Assembly: GCA_029261965.1 (NCBI GenBank)
Contig: JAJDAH010000375.1
Span: forward strand, 1 to 59,459
DNA from: Polyangiaceae bacterium
Lineage (GTDB): Bacteria > Myxococcota_A > Polyangia > Polyangiales > Polyangiaceae
DNA: 59,459 nt
Reading direction: 5' to 3'
Shown here: positions 24,694-33,256 of the stretch, piece after piece
Position numbering within the stretch: the stretch's first letter is position 1
Layout: every line of letters begins with the position of its first letter
Notes under the pieces: model-generated
The model's database searches: none
Told to the model about the DNA's origin: nothing
Seen by the model: only the letters and a program-made list of their open reading frames with translations
Translations under genes and position numbers: made by a program

Positions 24694-26961
24694 GTGTTGT
24701 CACGGAGCTTCGTCGGCCGAGTAGTGGCAACTCTGGTGCTGAGCTGCGCGACGGCGCACGGGCAACCCCGAGTGAATTCACCAGATCCCGAAAGCTCGCC
24801 CGGCCCCGAGCTCGCGCCACCCGAACCCGCTTCGTCGACCGGCGTCGACTATCCCTCCGGGGCCGATGGCGACGCGGTTGTCTTGCTCGAGCTGACCATC
24901 GGCGCCGATGGGCAAGTGAACCGAGCGCGGGTCGTCGACGGCGACGAACCGTTCGCAACGGCCGCTGAGCTCGCGGCGAAGGCGTGGCGGTTTCGACCCG
25001 CGAAGAGCAATGGCCAAGCTGTCGCCGCGAAGATTCGAGTGGAGGTCTCCTTTGCGGCGCCGTCGCGCGATCCGGCCCAGGACCCCGACCGAAGGGCGAG
25101 CGGACTGGGCTCCGCAACCGTCGAGCCCGCGAACGCGGTCGATGGTCCCGAAGTGCTGGTGGAGGACGACCGCCCGGATCCGGCGGCTCACCACTTAGGG
25201 CGCGTCGAGGTCCGTCAGATGCCTGGCGCCTTCGGCGATCCGTTTCGGGCGATCGAAGCTCAACCCGGGGTGACGCCGTTTTTGAGTGGAACGCCGATAT
25301 TCTTCGTGCGCGGTGCACCTCCCGGGAACGTGGGCTATTTCCTCGACGGCATTCCCCTCCCGCTTCTGTTTCACGTGGCCACGGGACCCGCGGTCGTGCC
25401 GCCAGGACTCATCGAGGGTCTCGCTTTCTACCCGGGCGCGTACCCGGCTCGTTACGGGCGAGCTGCCGGCGGCATCCTCGCCGCCGAGACCGTCCGGCCT
25501 CGCGCCGAGTGGCACGGCGAAACGACCATCCGCGTGCTCGATGCCGGGGCGATGGTGGAGGCGCCGTTCGCGGGCGGCAGAGGCACGGCGCTCGTCGGGG
25601 GGCGACACGCCTACAGCGCCAAGCTGGTCAGCGATCTGCTGAACGACGTCGAATACCGCTACTGGGATTACCAAGCGCGAGTCTCCTACGAGCTCAGCCC
25701 ACGCGACCGCGTCCAGCTCTTCGGTTTCGGCTCGAACGACTTTCTCGGGGCGAGCTCGGGCGTGTTCGACGACAACACGACTTTTTTCGATGCCGAATTT
25801 CACCGGATCGACGTTCGGTACGACCGCTCGATCAACGCGCGGTCGAGCGCCAGGGTCGGCGTGACTTTGGGCCTCGACGAGACTCGTGGCGACGACGATG
25901 ATTTCGGAAAGTCACGAAAACTCTCGGTTAGAGCGCGCACCGACGTGCACCACCGCGCCGGCGAACACACGACGGTTCGTGTCGGCGCAGACATCTCGGT
26001 CGCCGACGTCGACTTTCGGCTCCCGAGGAACTCGACCAGCTTGGAGGATCTCGCGAGCCTGGCACGCAACTTCAACTCTCGCATCGACAGCGTCATCGGC
26101 ACCTATGTCGACGCGGAATTCCGGGTCACGCCGCGGATCACGCTGAATCCCGGCGTTCGCGCCGACTTATTTCAGTCCGGCGACAACAGCGAGGTCGGCA
26201 TCGACCCACGACTTTCGGCAGTGTTCGAGTTGACCCCCCGAGTCCGAACGATCCACGCCGTGGGGATCTCGCATCAGCCCCCGAGCTTTCTCATTCCGGT
26301 CCCCGGCGTAGACATCGCCGGCTTGCGAGGGGGTCTACAGCGCGGGGTGCAAACGAGCTCCGGCGTCGAAGCCGATCTCCCGGAAAAGCTCGCGGTCGGG
26401 ACTACGTTCTTTCACAACGCCATCATCGACAGCTCGGATCCATTGAGTCTCTTGAGGATCGGTGTCGACGACGAGCTCGATCTGCGCCCGCTCGGACGGA
26501 CGGTCGGCGTGGAGCTCTCCGCCCGCCGCCCGCTGACCGAACGACTCGGAGGGTTCGTGTCCTACACGCTGTCGAAGTCGGTTCGCAGCTTTGGACGAGA
26601 AAGCGGACCGGGCGGATTCGACCGGCGTCACGTGCTCAGCGCGGCGCTCGGCTACGACTTCGGTCGCCGATGGAGAGCCGGCGCTCGGTACCTCTACTTC
26701 ACCGGTGGCCCCGCCGAGGTCGACAACATTCGGCTGGCACGCGATCCACCGCGCACCCGTCCTTTTCATCGCCTCGACCTCCGCGTCGAGAAACGTTGGC
26801 CCATCGGTAGCGCCGGCGCGTGGATAGCCCTGGTGTTCGAGGTGCTCAACGCGACCCTGTCGGTCGAAGAGGTCGGGCTCAAGTGCGAGCAATCGGTGTG
26901 CGAAAGCGACGAGTTCGGCCCGCTCACCGTGCCGAGCGTCGGGCTCGAAGCCGCGTTCTAG
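24694..26961 (+). CDS. TonB-dependent receptor with N-terminal TonB-C domain
   Basis: 755 residues from GTG 24694, which puts a signal peptide first (VLSRSFVGRVVATLVLSCATAHG); in-frame starts back to 24574 exist. Residues about 50-120 match the TonB C-terminal energy-transducer domain (VVLLELTIGADGQVNRARVV, AAKAWRFRPAKSNGQAV). A receptor plug follows (about 165-260: DPFRAIEAQPGV, FFVRGAPPGNVGYFLDGIP, YPARYGRAAGGILAAE), then a beta-barrel ending in a terminal Phe. TonB-C normally sits on a separate inner-membrane protein, so this fusion is unusual. Substrate unknown. It is convergent with the P450 gene (14-base gap). Confidence 0.88.
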   Translation: MLSRSFVGRVVATLVLSCATAHGQPRVNSPDPESSPGPELAPPEPASSTGVDYPSGADGDAVVLLELTIGADGQVNRARVVDGDEPFATAAELAAKAWRFRPAKSNGQAVAAKIRVEVSFAAPSRDPAQDPDRRASGLGSATVEPANAVDGPEVLVEDDRPDPAAHHLGRVEVRQMPGAFGDPFRAIEAQPGVTPFLSGTPIFFVRGAPPGNVGYFLDGIPLPLLFHVATGPAVVPPGLIEGLAFYPGAYPARYGRAAGGILAAETVRPRAEWHGETTIRVLDAGAMVEAPFAGGRGTALVGGRHAYSAKLVSDLLNDVEYRYWDYQARVSYELSPRDRVQLFGFGSNDFLGASSGVFDDNTTFFDAEFHRIDVRYDRSINARSSARVGVTLGLDETRGDDDDFGKSRKLSVRARTDVHHRAGEHTTVRVGADISVADVDFRLPRNSTSLEDLASLARNFNSRIDSVIGTYVDAEFRVTPRITLNPGVRADLFQSGDNSEVGIDPRLSAVFELTPRVRTIHAVGISHQPPSFLIPVPGVDIAGLRGGLQRGVQTSSGVEADLPEKLAVGTTFFHNAIIDSSDPLSLLRIGVDDELDLRPLGRTVGVELSARRPLTERLGGFVSYTLSKSVRSFGRESGPGGFDRRHVLSAALGYDFGRRWRAGARYLYFTGGPAEVDNIRLARDPPRTRPFHRLDLRVEKRWPIGSAGAWIALVFEVLNATLSVEEVGLKCEQSVCESDEFGPLTVPSVGLEAAF

Positions 26962-26975
26962 TTTCGGCTAGATAG

Positions 26976-28421
26976 TTAGCGAGGCGGGGCGCGTCGACGC
27001 CAAGTCACCGAGAGCTCGCTCTTTGGAGGAAAGATCCCGAGTCCTACGCGGCTCAGATCGTGCGCCGGGAGGGGCTCGGTCGGCGCGTCGAACGTGTAAC
27101 GACGCAGGAGCGTCGCGACGAGCAACTTGACCTCGTTGACTGCAAAAAACCGACCGGGACACATGCTCTTGCCGGCGCCGAAGGGCATGAACGCAAAACC
27201 GACGCGTTCGCCGTCCTTGGTGAATTGCGGCCGCTGGCCGTCTCGGACCAGAAAGCGGTCCACCACGAAGCGTTCCGGGTCCTCGAACACGCCGGGGTCG
27301 TGATGCGTCAGGTGCGGTGCGAGGCACACCCGGTCGCCTCGTCGAACTTTCCAATAACCCGAGCGCGTCTCGATGCTCGTCGCGTCGACGACCTTGCGGA
27401 CCGTGAGCGAGCCGCTGCTCAACCGCAGCGCCTCTCGAACCGCGCTTTCGAGCCGAACCATGGCGTCGAGTTGCTCGATTCGAATCGCGCCGTCCCCCGA
27501 CTCGGGCCCGGCACCAGACAGAACCTCGTCGACTTCGATTTGGATCCCCGCCGCCGCCGCGGGGTCCACCAGGAGGAACGCCAACGTCCAGAACGCGGCA
27601 GGGATCGAGTTGGCGTGCACCGCCCACAACACCGACGTTTGCACTCGACCGACCTTTTTTGGCTCGACTTGCCGGAATATCGCGAGACGTGCCCTCATCC
27701 ACTGGCTTGCCGCCGGCCCCAGATCCTCGAAGAGTGGAACCAGCTTCTCGAGCCCCGCGGCGCCTTTCCGCGTCATCATCTTCGGCATGCCAGCGACCAT
27801 GAGGGGAAAGTCTCGGTCGAGATCCCCGAAAGCGGCGGCCGCTTCGGGGCAGAACTTTCCATCACCAAAAAGCGCGTCCGTGCCGGCGGCGAACATCAGG
27901 TCCCAGACGAGCCGGTAGAGATCGGCCTCGCCAGAAGCCCCCGCGAGCCGTGTCTTCTCGAGCTCCCCCAAGACCCGCGTGAGCGCGGCTCCCATGCGTT
28001 CGCTCAAAGGCGTGAGCGCCGGCGTTTTCAGATATCGTCTCGCGGCGTCGTCGGATTTTTCGACGTCGAAGGTTCCGTGCATGTTCGGCAGATCGAACGC
28101 TTTGTCCATCACGTCCGAGGCGATCGGGCCGAAGCTCAGGTCCGGATTTTTGAGCACACCGCCGAACGAAAGCGGATCCAGCACGAAGGTCATGCGCTGA
28201 CCGGCGATGAGCAAGGTGAAGACGTCGCCATGCTGCGCGCGACAGTGGTTCAAGTACCTGTTCGAATCTCGACCGAAAGCCAGGGCGACCCCGAGGTGCG
28301 GGAGCGATCCTCGGACCAGTGGTGGCTCACCCACGCGACGCCGACCGTTGAGGACGCGCCACGCCCCAAAGTAGGCGGCACCAACGGCGGACGCGGCAAC
28401 AAACCCGGGCAGAAGTGGCAC
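26976..28421 (-). CDS. Cytochrome P450, CYP7/CYP8/CYP39-like
   Basis: 481 residues, GTG start. N-terminal hydrophobic anchor (about 4-22) followed by GEPPLVRGSLPHLGVALAFG (31-50), then the P450 fold with ExxR (E330-R333) and the haem loop FGAGKSMCPGRFF (ligand C421). The I-helix reads HANSIPAAFW (269-278), lacking the usual acid-alcohol pair, exactly as in animal CYP7A1/7B1, CYP8 and CYP39 sterol and prostanoid enzymes; LRLSSGSLTVRKV also fits that clan. Sterol or related lipid hydroxylation is inferred. Redox partners are not in the window. It neighbours a desaturase and an SDR across the receptor gene. Confidence 0.9.
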   Translation of the reverse strand: MPLLPGFVAASAVGAAYFGAWRVLNGRRRVGEPPLVRGSLPHLGVALAFGRDSNRYLNHCRAQHGDVFTLLIAGQRMTFVLDPLSFGGVLKNPDLSFGPIASDVMDKAFDLPNMHGTFDVEKSDDAARRYLKTPALTPLSERMGAALTRVLGELEKTRLAGASGEADLYRLVWDLMFAAGTDALFGDGKFCPEAAAAFGDLDRDFPLMVAGMPKMMTRKGAAGLEKLVPLFEDLGPAASQWMRARLAIFRQVEPKKVGRVQTSVLWAVHANSIPAAFWTLAFLLVDPAAAAGIQIEVDEVLSGAGPESGDGAIRIEQLDAMVRLESAVREALRLSSGSLTVRKVVDATSIETRSGYWKVRRGDRVCLAPHLTHHDPGVFEDPERFVVDRFLVRDGQRPQFTKDGERVGFAFMPFGAGKSMCPGRFFAVNEVKLLVATLLRRYTFDAPTEPLPAHDLSRVGLGIFPPKSELSVTWRRRAPPR

Positions 28422-28617
28422 TTCGGTTTCGACCTATTTCAACCGAACCGTCGGCTCGCGCGCTGGGCCATGGCGCAGCCCGAAAGCAGCGATCGCGACC
28501 ACGGACCAGAGCATCCGCCCCGTTCCTAGCACGGGATCGCGCCTATTGTTGTCGTCCAACGTGCGTTTGACGTGAACGAGCTTCGAGGCATCGCCCTGCT
28601 AGGATCCACGAGCCCAC

Positions 28618-29397
28618 GTGGACATCGAAAAAGCGACTGACCTGCCCTCGAAACGCGTAGTCGCAGCACTCCTGATCAGCGTGGCGGCGACGCTCGCCCT
28701 GCCCCACATCCCCGTTGCGCGCTACGCGGTTTGGCCTCTGACGCTGCTGTCGACCTTCGCCCACGAGCTGGGACACGGCATCGCCGCGATGCTCGTGGGC
28801 GGACACTTCGATCGGCTCGAGATCTTCTCCAACGGCTCGGGCGTGGCGTACAGCGCCTACGGAAGCGGTCGATTCGCGCGCGCCTTCGTTTCCGCCGGCG
28901 GACTCGTCGGTCCAGCCATCGCGTCGATGGGACTCTTCGCCCTGGCACGAAACGAACGTCGGGCGCGCTTCGCGCTCGGCGGGGTCACGGTGCTCGTCGC
29001 CATCGCCCTGCTCTTCGTCGTTCGAAACTTCTTCGGCGCAGCCTACGTGCTCGCCCTGGTCATCGTGCTCTCGTTGATCGTCAAGCTCGGAAACCCGTTC
29101 GCTGCTCGACTCACTCTCGTGTTCGTCGCGGTGCAGCTCGCGGTCAGCGTGTTCACTCGCGCCGACTATTTGTTCACGCCGGTGGCGCGAACCGGCGCCG
29201 GAGAAATGCCCTCGGACGTCGCCAACATGGCAAGCGCGCTCTTTCTCCCGTACCAATTCTGGGGTGCGCTCTGCGGAGCGGTGTCCGTCGTCGCCCTCGT
29301 CTTGGGGCTCGCGATGTACCTGCGTCCGCCGCGCCAGAAGAAATCTCCACCGAAACGCCTGCCGGGCCGCGTCGCGGGAGGCCCCCGTCTCGGGTAG
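28618..29397 (+). CDS. M50B-like membrane zinc metalloprotease
   Basis: 259 residues, GTG start. About six transmembrane segments. The first is followed by FAHELGHGIAAMLVGG (about 51-66), an HExxH zinc-binding motif inside a membrane context as in M50B/site-2-like proteases. A positively charged tail closes the protein. The NPDG-type second motif typical of S2P is not obvious, so it may be a non-proteolytic relative. It is divergent from the P450 gene (196-base gap), with no linked substrate gene. Confidence 0.8.
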   Translation: MDIEKATDLPSKRVVAALLISVAATLALPHIPVARYAVWPLTLLSTFAHELGHGIAAMLVGGHFDRLEIFSNGSGVAYSAYGSGRFARAFVSAGGLVGPAIASMGLFALARNERRARFALGGVTVLVAIALLFVVRNFFGAAYVLALVIVLSLIVKLGNPFAARLTLVFVAVQLAVSVFTRADYLFTPVARTGAGEMPSDVANMASALFLPYQFWGALCGAVSVVALVLGLAMYLRPPRQKKSPPKRLPGRVAGGPRLG

Positions 29398-29586
29398 AAT
29401 CGAGGGTTGGGCGCGAACCGGTTTGCGCCTTTGACACCTCGTCGTGCGGCCAAATCGCCGTTCCTCCTAGCACTGGTGGCGGCGTTTTCGGGTCTCTGGC
29501 TGCACCGCAGCTAACGCCCGAAATTCCCGGTTCATCGGGTATACAGCTGGGCGACCGCCCCCGCCGGCGACCCGAGCCCGAGCGCA

Positions 29587-32052
29587 ATGCCGACTAGCAC
29601 TACGCCAAGCACCGCCGGGCCTGTGGCGTCGAAGCTCGCGCGACCCGGCGCGCTCATCTTCGTGCTCGCGCTCGCCGTGATGATCCTCCAGGTCTCGCTG
29701 ACAAGGGTGTTCTCGTTCATCACCTATCACCACATGACGTACCTCGTGATCGGTGTCGCCATGCTCGGCTTCGGCGCCGCCGGGACGTTCTTGACGCTCC
29801 GACCGGATCCCGAGGACGCAGGTGCATCGTCGCGGCTGCCGCTTCACGCCGCGCTTTTTGCGCTGTCGATCCTGGTGGCTCTGTTTCTGGTGCCGAAGAT
29901 CCGGTTCTACCCGATGAACATGTACCAGCTGGGCGACACCCGGAACGTGCTCGCACTGTTGCCCATCATCGTGTTGACGGCTGCGCCCTTCTTTTTCGGC
30001 GGTCTCGGGGTGGCGCTGCTCATCAATCGCGCTGGTGCGGCAGTCAACCGCATCTACTTTTCCGATCTCGTCGGTTCGGCGTTCGGTGCACTGCTGGCGA
30101 TCGTTCTGGTCAACAATGTCGGCGCGGTGGCCTCGTGTGTGCTGGCTGCAGCGCTGGCTATGCTGGTCGCCGCGATGGCGAGTACCCGGCGCCGGTGGCT
30201 CGGGCTCCTCGGGACGGTAGCGCTCGTCGCGTTCGCTCCGCTCAGCGAGAGGCGCAGCGTGCTGCCGCTGTACGTACCGCCGGGCAAGCAGCTCTATGGG
30301 AACGAATATCAGATCGAAACCGTCAAGTGGCACGTCATCACCCGTCTCGACGTCGGCGCTCCGTTTCCTTGCAACTGCTCCTTCGGCGGGGGCCTCTCGA
30401 ACAAATACGACGGGCCCAAGGCCGACGTTCGGCTCGTATTCCAAGACGGGTCGAACCTCACCGGCATCATCCACCCGCACCCCACCCCGGAAGAGACGCC
30501 TTCGCTCGGCTTCTTCATGCAGGGGGCGCAGTACAAGCTACGAAAGAAGGCCAAAGCACTCGTCATCGGCTCCGGCGGCGGCGTCGACGTGATGGTGGCG
30601 CTCCACCACGGGGCAAGCCATGTAGTCGCCGTGGACGTCAATCCCAAAATGATGGGTTTGGTCAAGAACGAGTACGCGGACTTCGCTGGCAACGTCTTCA
30701 CGCGTGACGACGTCGAGACCGTCGTGTCCGAAGGGCGTCACTTTCTCAGCCGAGACGACAGAAAGTTCGACGTCATTCAGCTGAGCGGAGTGGACACCTG
30801 GGCAGCGCTCTCGTCCGGTGCCTACGCGCTCACGGAAAACTTCGTCTACACGGTGGACGCTTTCGAGCGATACCTCGAGCATCTCGAACCCGAAGGAATC
30901 GTCGGATTCTCGCGACCGTTCGGCAATCCCCCGTTCGAGACGCTCCGGCTGGCCGCCACGGCTGTGGAAGCATTGGAACGCTCCGGCGCGGAGGTCCCTT
31001 CGAAGCACATCTTCATTCTCGAAGGCCAAGGTCAGTCGGCGGACTTTCCGTGGGCGCAAACGCTCATCAAGCGCTCGCCCTTCACGACGAGCGAGACGAC
31101 GACGCTGACCCTTTGGGCACGGCAGATGGATTTCCGCGTGCTCTACAACCCTCACCACGCACGCAAGGGGAAGTTCGACCACCTGATCCGAGCCAATACG
31201 AAACGTCGGGAACAGCTGCTCAAAGCGTTCCCGCTGAACGTGAGCCCGGCGACGGACGATGTGCCCTTCTTTTTTCAGTTTCACCGCTGGCGAGATCTTT
31301 TTGGTGCGCCGATGGGAATCAAGGCGCCGTTGGCGATGTGGATCCTCGTCGGAAGCTTCGTCCAGACACTCGTGCTGAGCGCGATCTTCATCCTGCTGCC
31401 GCTCTACCGAAGGAAGTCCAAAGCGAGCGAAAGCGGCCGCCGCGGTCCGATATTTTTCTACTTCGCTTCGCTCGGCATGGGTTTCATTCTCGTGGAGATC
31501 GCGCTGTTGCAGAAGCTCACGGTGTTTCTCGGCGGGCCTGCGTACGCGCTCTCCATCACGCTGTTCACGCTACTCTTGGCGTCGGGGATCGGGAGTTTTC
31601 TGTCCCAGAAACGCGCGGCGGAACCCTTTCGCTTGATGAGCGTGGTCATGCCGGTGCTAGTGGTGGCGATCGGCGCCGAAGCATTCCTGCTCGACCCGGT
31701 GCTCGAAAAACTCATGGGGTTGTCTCTGACCGGGCGCGCGGCGGCGGCTGTTGTCCTGGTGGCGCCCTTGGGGATCTTGCTCGGTGTGCCCTTCCCCGCC
31801 GGGCTGCGTTTTCTCGACCAGGCGCGCCCGGAGCTCAAACCTTGGGCCTGGGGCATCAACGCGTGTGCGACGGTCGTCGGCACGACCACGTGCATGCTCA
31901 TCGTCACCTCGGTCGGTTTCCGCGCAGCACTCGCGACGGCGGCCGGCGTCTACCTGCTCGGATGGCTCGCGCTGCAAGCCGCGCGAAGCGCCGAGAACGA
32001 GAACGACCCCTCAGCGCCCGAGAGCCCGCTGTCTCAGACGTCGCAATCGTAA
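29587..32052 (+). CDS. Membrane-embedded spermidine-synthase-like protein
   Basis: 821 residues. The N-terminal third has six or so transmembrane helices (about 20-215), a central soluble domain (about 235-560) has a spermidine-synthase/methyltransferase Rossmann core (ALVIGSGGGVDVMVALHHGA about 338-357, VVAVDVNPKMMGL, FDVIQLSGVDTWAAL), and the C-terminal region (about 575-805) has further helices. Such fused proteins are widespread but mostly uncharacterised; the substrate may be membrane-associated. The residues of polyamine synthases that bind putrescine are not obviously conserved. No operon partner: both flanks are over 180 bases from the nearest gene. Confidence 0.85.
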   Translation: MPTSTTPSTAGPVASKLARPGALIFVLALAVMILQVSLTRVFSFITYHHMTYLVIGVAMLGFGAAGTFLTLRPDPEDAGASSRLPLHAALFALSILVALFLVPKIRFYPMNMYQLGDTRNVLALLPIIVLTAAPFFFGGLGVALLINRAGAAVNRIYFSDLVGSAFGALLAIVLVNNVGAVASCVLAAALAMLVAAMASTRRRWLGLLGTVALVAFAPLSERRSVLPLYVPPGKQLYGNEYQIETVKWHVITRLDVGAPFPCNCSFGGGLSNKYDGPKADVRLVFQDGSNLTGIIHPHPTPEETPSLGFFMQGAQYKLRKKAKALVIGSGGGVDVMVALHHGASHVVAVDVNPKMMGLVKNEYADFAGNVFTRDDVETVVSEGRHFLSRDDRKFDVIQLSGVDTWAALSSGAYALTENFVYTVDAFERYLEHLEPEGIVGFSRPFGNPPFETLRLAATAVEALERSGAEVPSKHIFILEGQGQSADFPWAQTLIKRSPFTTSETTTLTLWARQMDFRVLYNPHHARKGKFDHLIRANTKRREQLLKAFPLNVSPATDDVPFFFQFHRWRDLFGAPMGIKAPLAMWILVGSFVQTLVLSAIFILLPLYRRKSKASESGRRGPIFFYFASLGMGFILVEIALLQKLTVFLGGPAYALSITLFTLLLASGIGSFLSQKRAAEPFRLMSVVMPVLVVAIGAEAFLLDPVLEKLMGLSLTGRAAAAVVLVAPLGILLGVPFPAGLRFLDQARPELKPWAWGINACATVVGTTTCMLIVTSVGFRAALATAAGVYLLGWLALQAARSAENENDPSAPESPLSQTSQS

Positions 32053-32182
32053 CCACTGCTAGTCCCCTGGATCTGTGATTGCTTACAAAACTTGGCGGCC
32101 CCTCCGGGCGAGACCGCCGAGTTTTGACCGCAAAAGGCACAGATCTGATCCGTGTCCCGATTCTTTCCAGAGTGTGGTGGAC

Positions 32183-32205
32183 GTGGTGGACCACTGGTCC
32201 ACCAC
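32183..32205. promoter_or_regulatory. Perfect 23-bp palindrome between convergent genes
   Basis: GTGGTGGACCA (32183-32193), one central C, and TGGTCCACCAC (32195-32205) form an 11-bp perfect dyad. It lies between the 3' ends at 32052 and 32234. The one-base centre makes a simple RNA hairpin poor, so it may be a protein-binding site, a cruciform or a bidirectional terminator. A direct repeat of GTGGTGGAC precedes it. Confidence 0.5.
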
Positions 32206-32233
32206 ATAGAGGCAGAGGCTTTCCCTGTTTGCC

Positions 32234-33256
32234 CTACCGCCTGCGGCGTGCGAGCAACGCGATGAGCGCCGGTGCGCCGAGCGCGGCGGTCACCACGCCG
32301 ACGGGGAGCTCGCGACCTGGCAGCGCGATCCTCGCCACGGTATCGCACGCGACGAGGAACGCGGCTCCGCCGACGAGCGAAAGCGGTAACAGCACACGGC
32401 GACTCACTCCGACCGCGAGCCGCACGCCGTGAGGAACGATGAGTCCGACGAACGCGATCGGACCGCACCAGGCGACGCACGCCCCGACGCCGAGAGCACC
32501 CACGCCAAGCGCGAGCGTGCGCACTCGCGCGACGTCCACCCCCTGGGCTCGGGCGAGATCCTCGCCGCCGGTGATCGTCTGAAGCGCTCTGGTCAACGTC
32601 AACAGCACGCCGATGCAGATCACGACGAACGGCGCGAGCAACGCGACCCCGCGATAGCCGACCTGCGGAAGGTGCCCAAGCGACCATTGAATCGCCGCGA
32701 AGAGCGCCCCTTGGTCCGCGGTGTACTGGATGCCCGTCGAGATCGCCGTGGTCGCAAGGCTCGCGGCGATTCCTGCCAGCACGATGTCGTTGACCCGGGC
32801 GCGGCCGCTCGCGGCGAAAGCTGCCACGAACAGGCTCACGACGAGCGCGCCCGCAAACGCTGCCAAAGGCAGCACCGGCAAACTGGTGAGCACCGCGCCT
32901 CCGCCGATGGTGAGGGCGACGAGCGCGCCGAGGGTCGCACCGGCCGTCGTGCCCACGGTGCTTGGGGTCGCCAGGCCGTTGGAAAAGATAGTCTGAAACA
33001 CGGCGCCGCTCAGTCCGAGGGTTCCACCAACCATCGCGCCAACCAGAACGCGTGGGACGCGAAGCTGCCACAGGACGAACTCTCCGGCCGGTCCGTCGAG
33101 ATTCGCACCCACGAGCGGCGACACCGCGAGCACCAACGCGCTTGCGACGCAGAGCCCGATGGACCGCCCGCTCCGGCCGCCGAGGGCCTCGGCGACCGCC
33201 CGCGACGACTCAGGCGTGCTCTTGGGCCGGGCAGGGAACGATGATTCGCCGTCCAT
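32234..33256 (-). CDS. FecCD/BtuC-type ABC transporter permease
   Basis: 340 residues with about ten transmembrane helices and the family motifs: RVPRVLVGAMVGGTLGLSGAVFQ, NGLATPSTVGTTAGAT, and the EAA-like loop before FVGLIVPHGVRL. Permeases of this family import cobalamin, haem or ferric siderophores. It overlaps the ATPase gene by 47 bases and is the last gene of the importer operon. Specificity cannot be decided: no cobalamin riboswitch is visible upstream. Confidence 0.92.
   Translation of the reverse strand: MDGESSFPARPKSTPESSRAVAEALGGRSGRSIGLCVASALVLAVSPLVGANLDGPAGEFVLWQLRVPRVLVGAMVGGTLGLSGAVFQTIFSNGLATPSTVGTTAGATLGALVALTIGGGAVLTSLPVLPLAAFAGALVVSLFVAAFAASGRARVNDIVLAGIAASLATTAISTGIQYTADQGALFAAIQWSLGHLPQVGYRGVALLAPFVVICIGVLLTLTRALQTITGGEDLARAQGVDVARVRTLALGVGALGVGACVAWCGPIAFVGLIVPHGVRLAVGVSRRVLLPLSLVGGAAFLVACDTVARIALPGRELPVGVVTAALGAPALIALLARRRR

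Noticed and set aside
24161-25318. A 385-codon open frame on the minus strand
   Set aside because: Antisense to the receptor 5' end and overlaps the desaturase; Arg/Ser/Pro-rich, no domain.
27060-28529. A 489-codon open frame on the plus strand
   Set aside because: Antisense to the P450 gene, which carries all family motifs.
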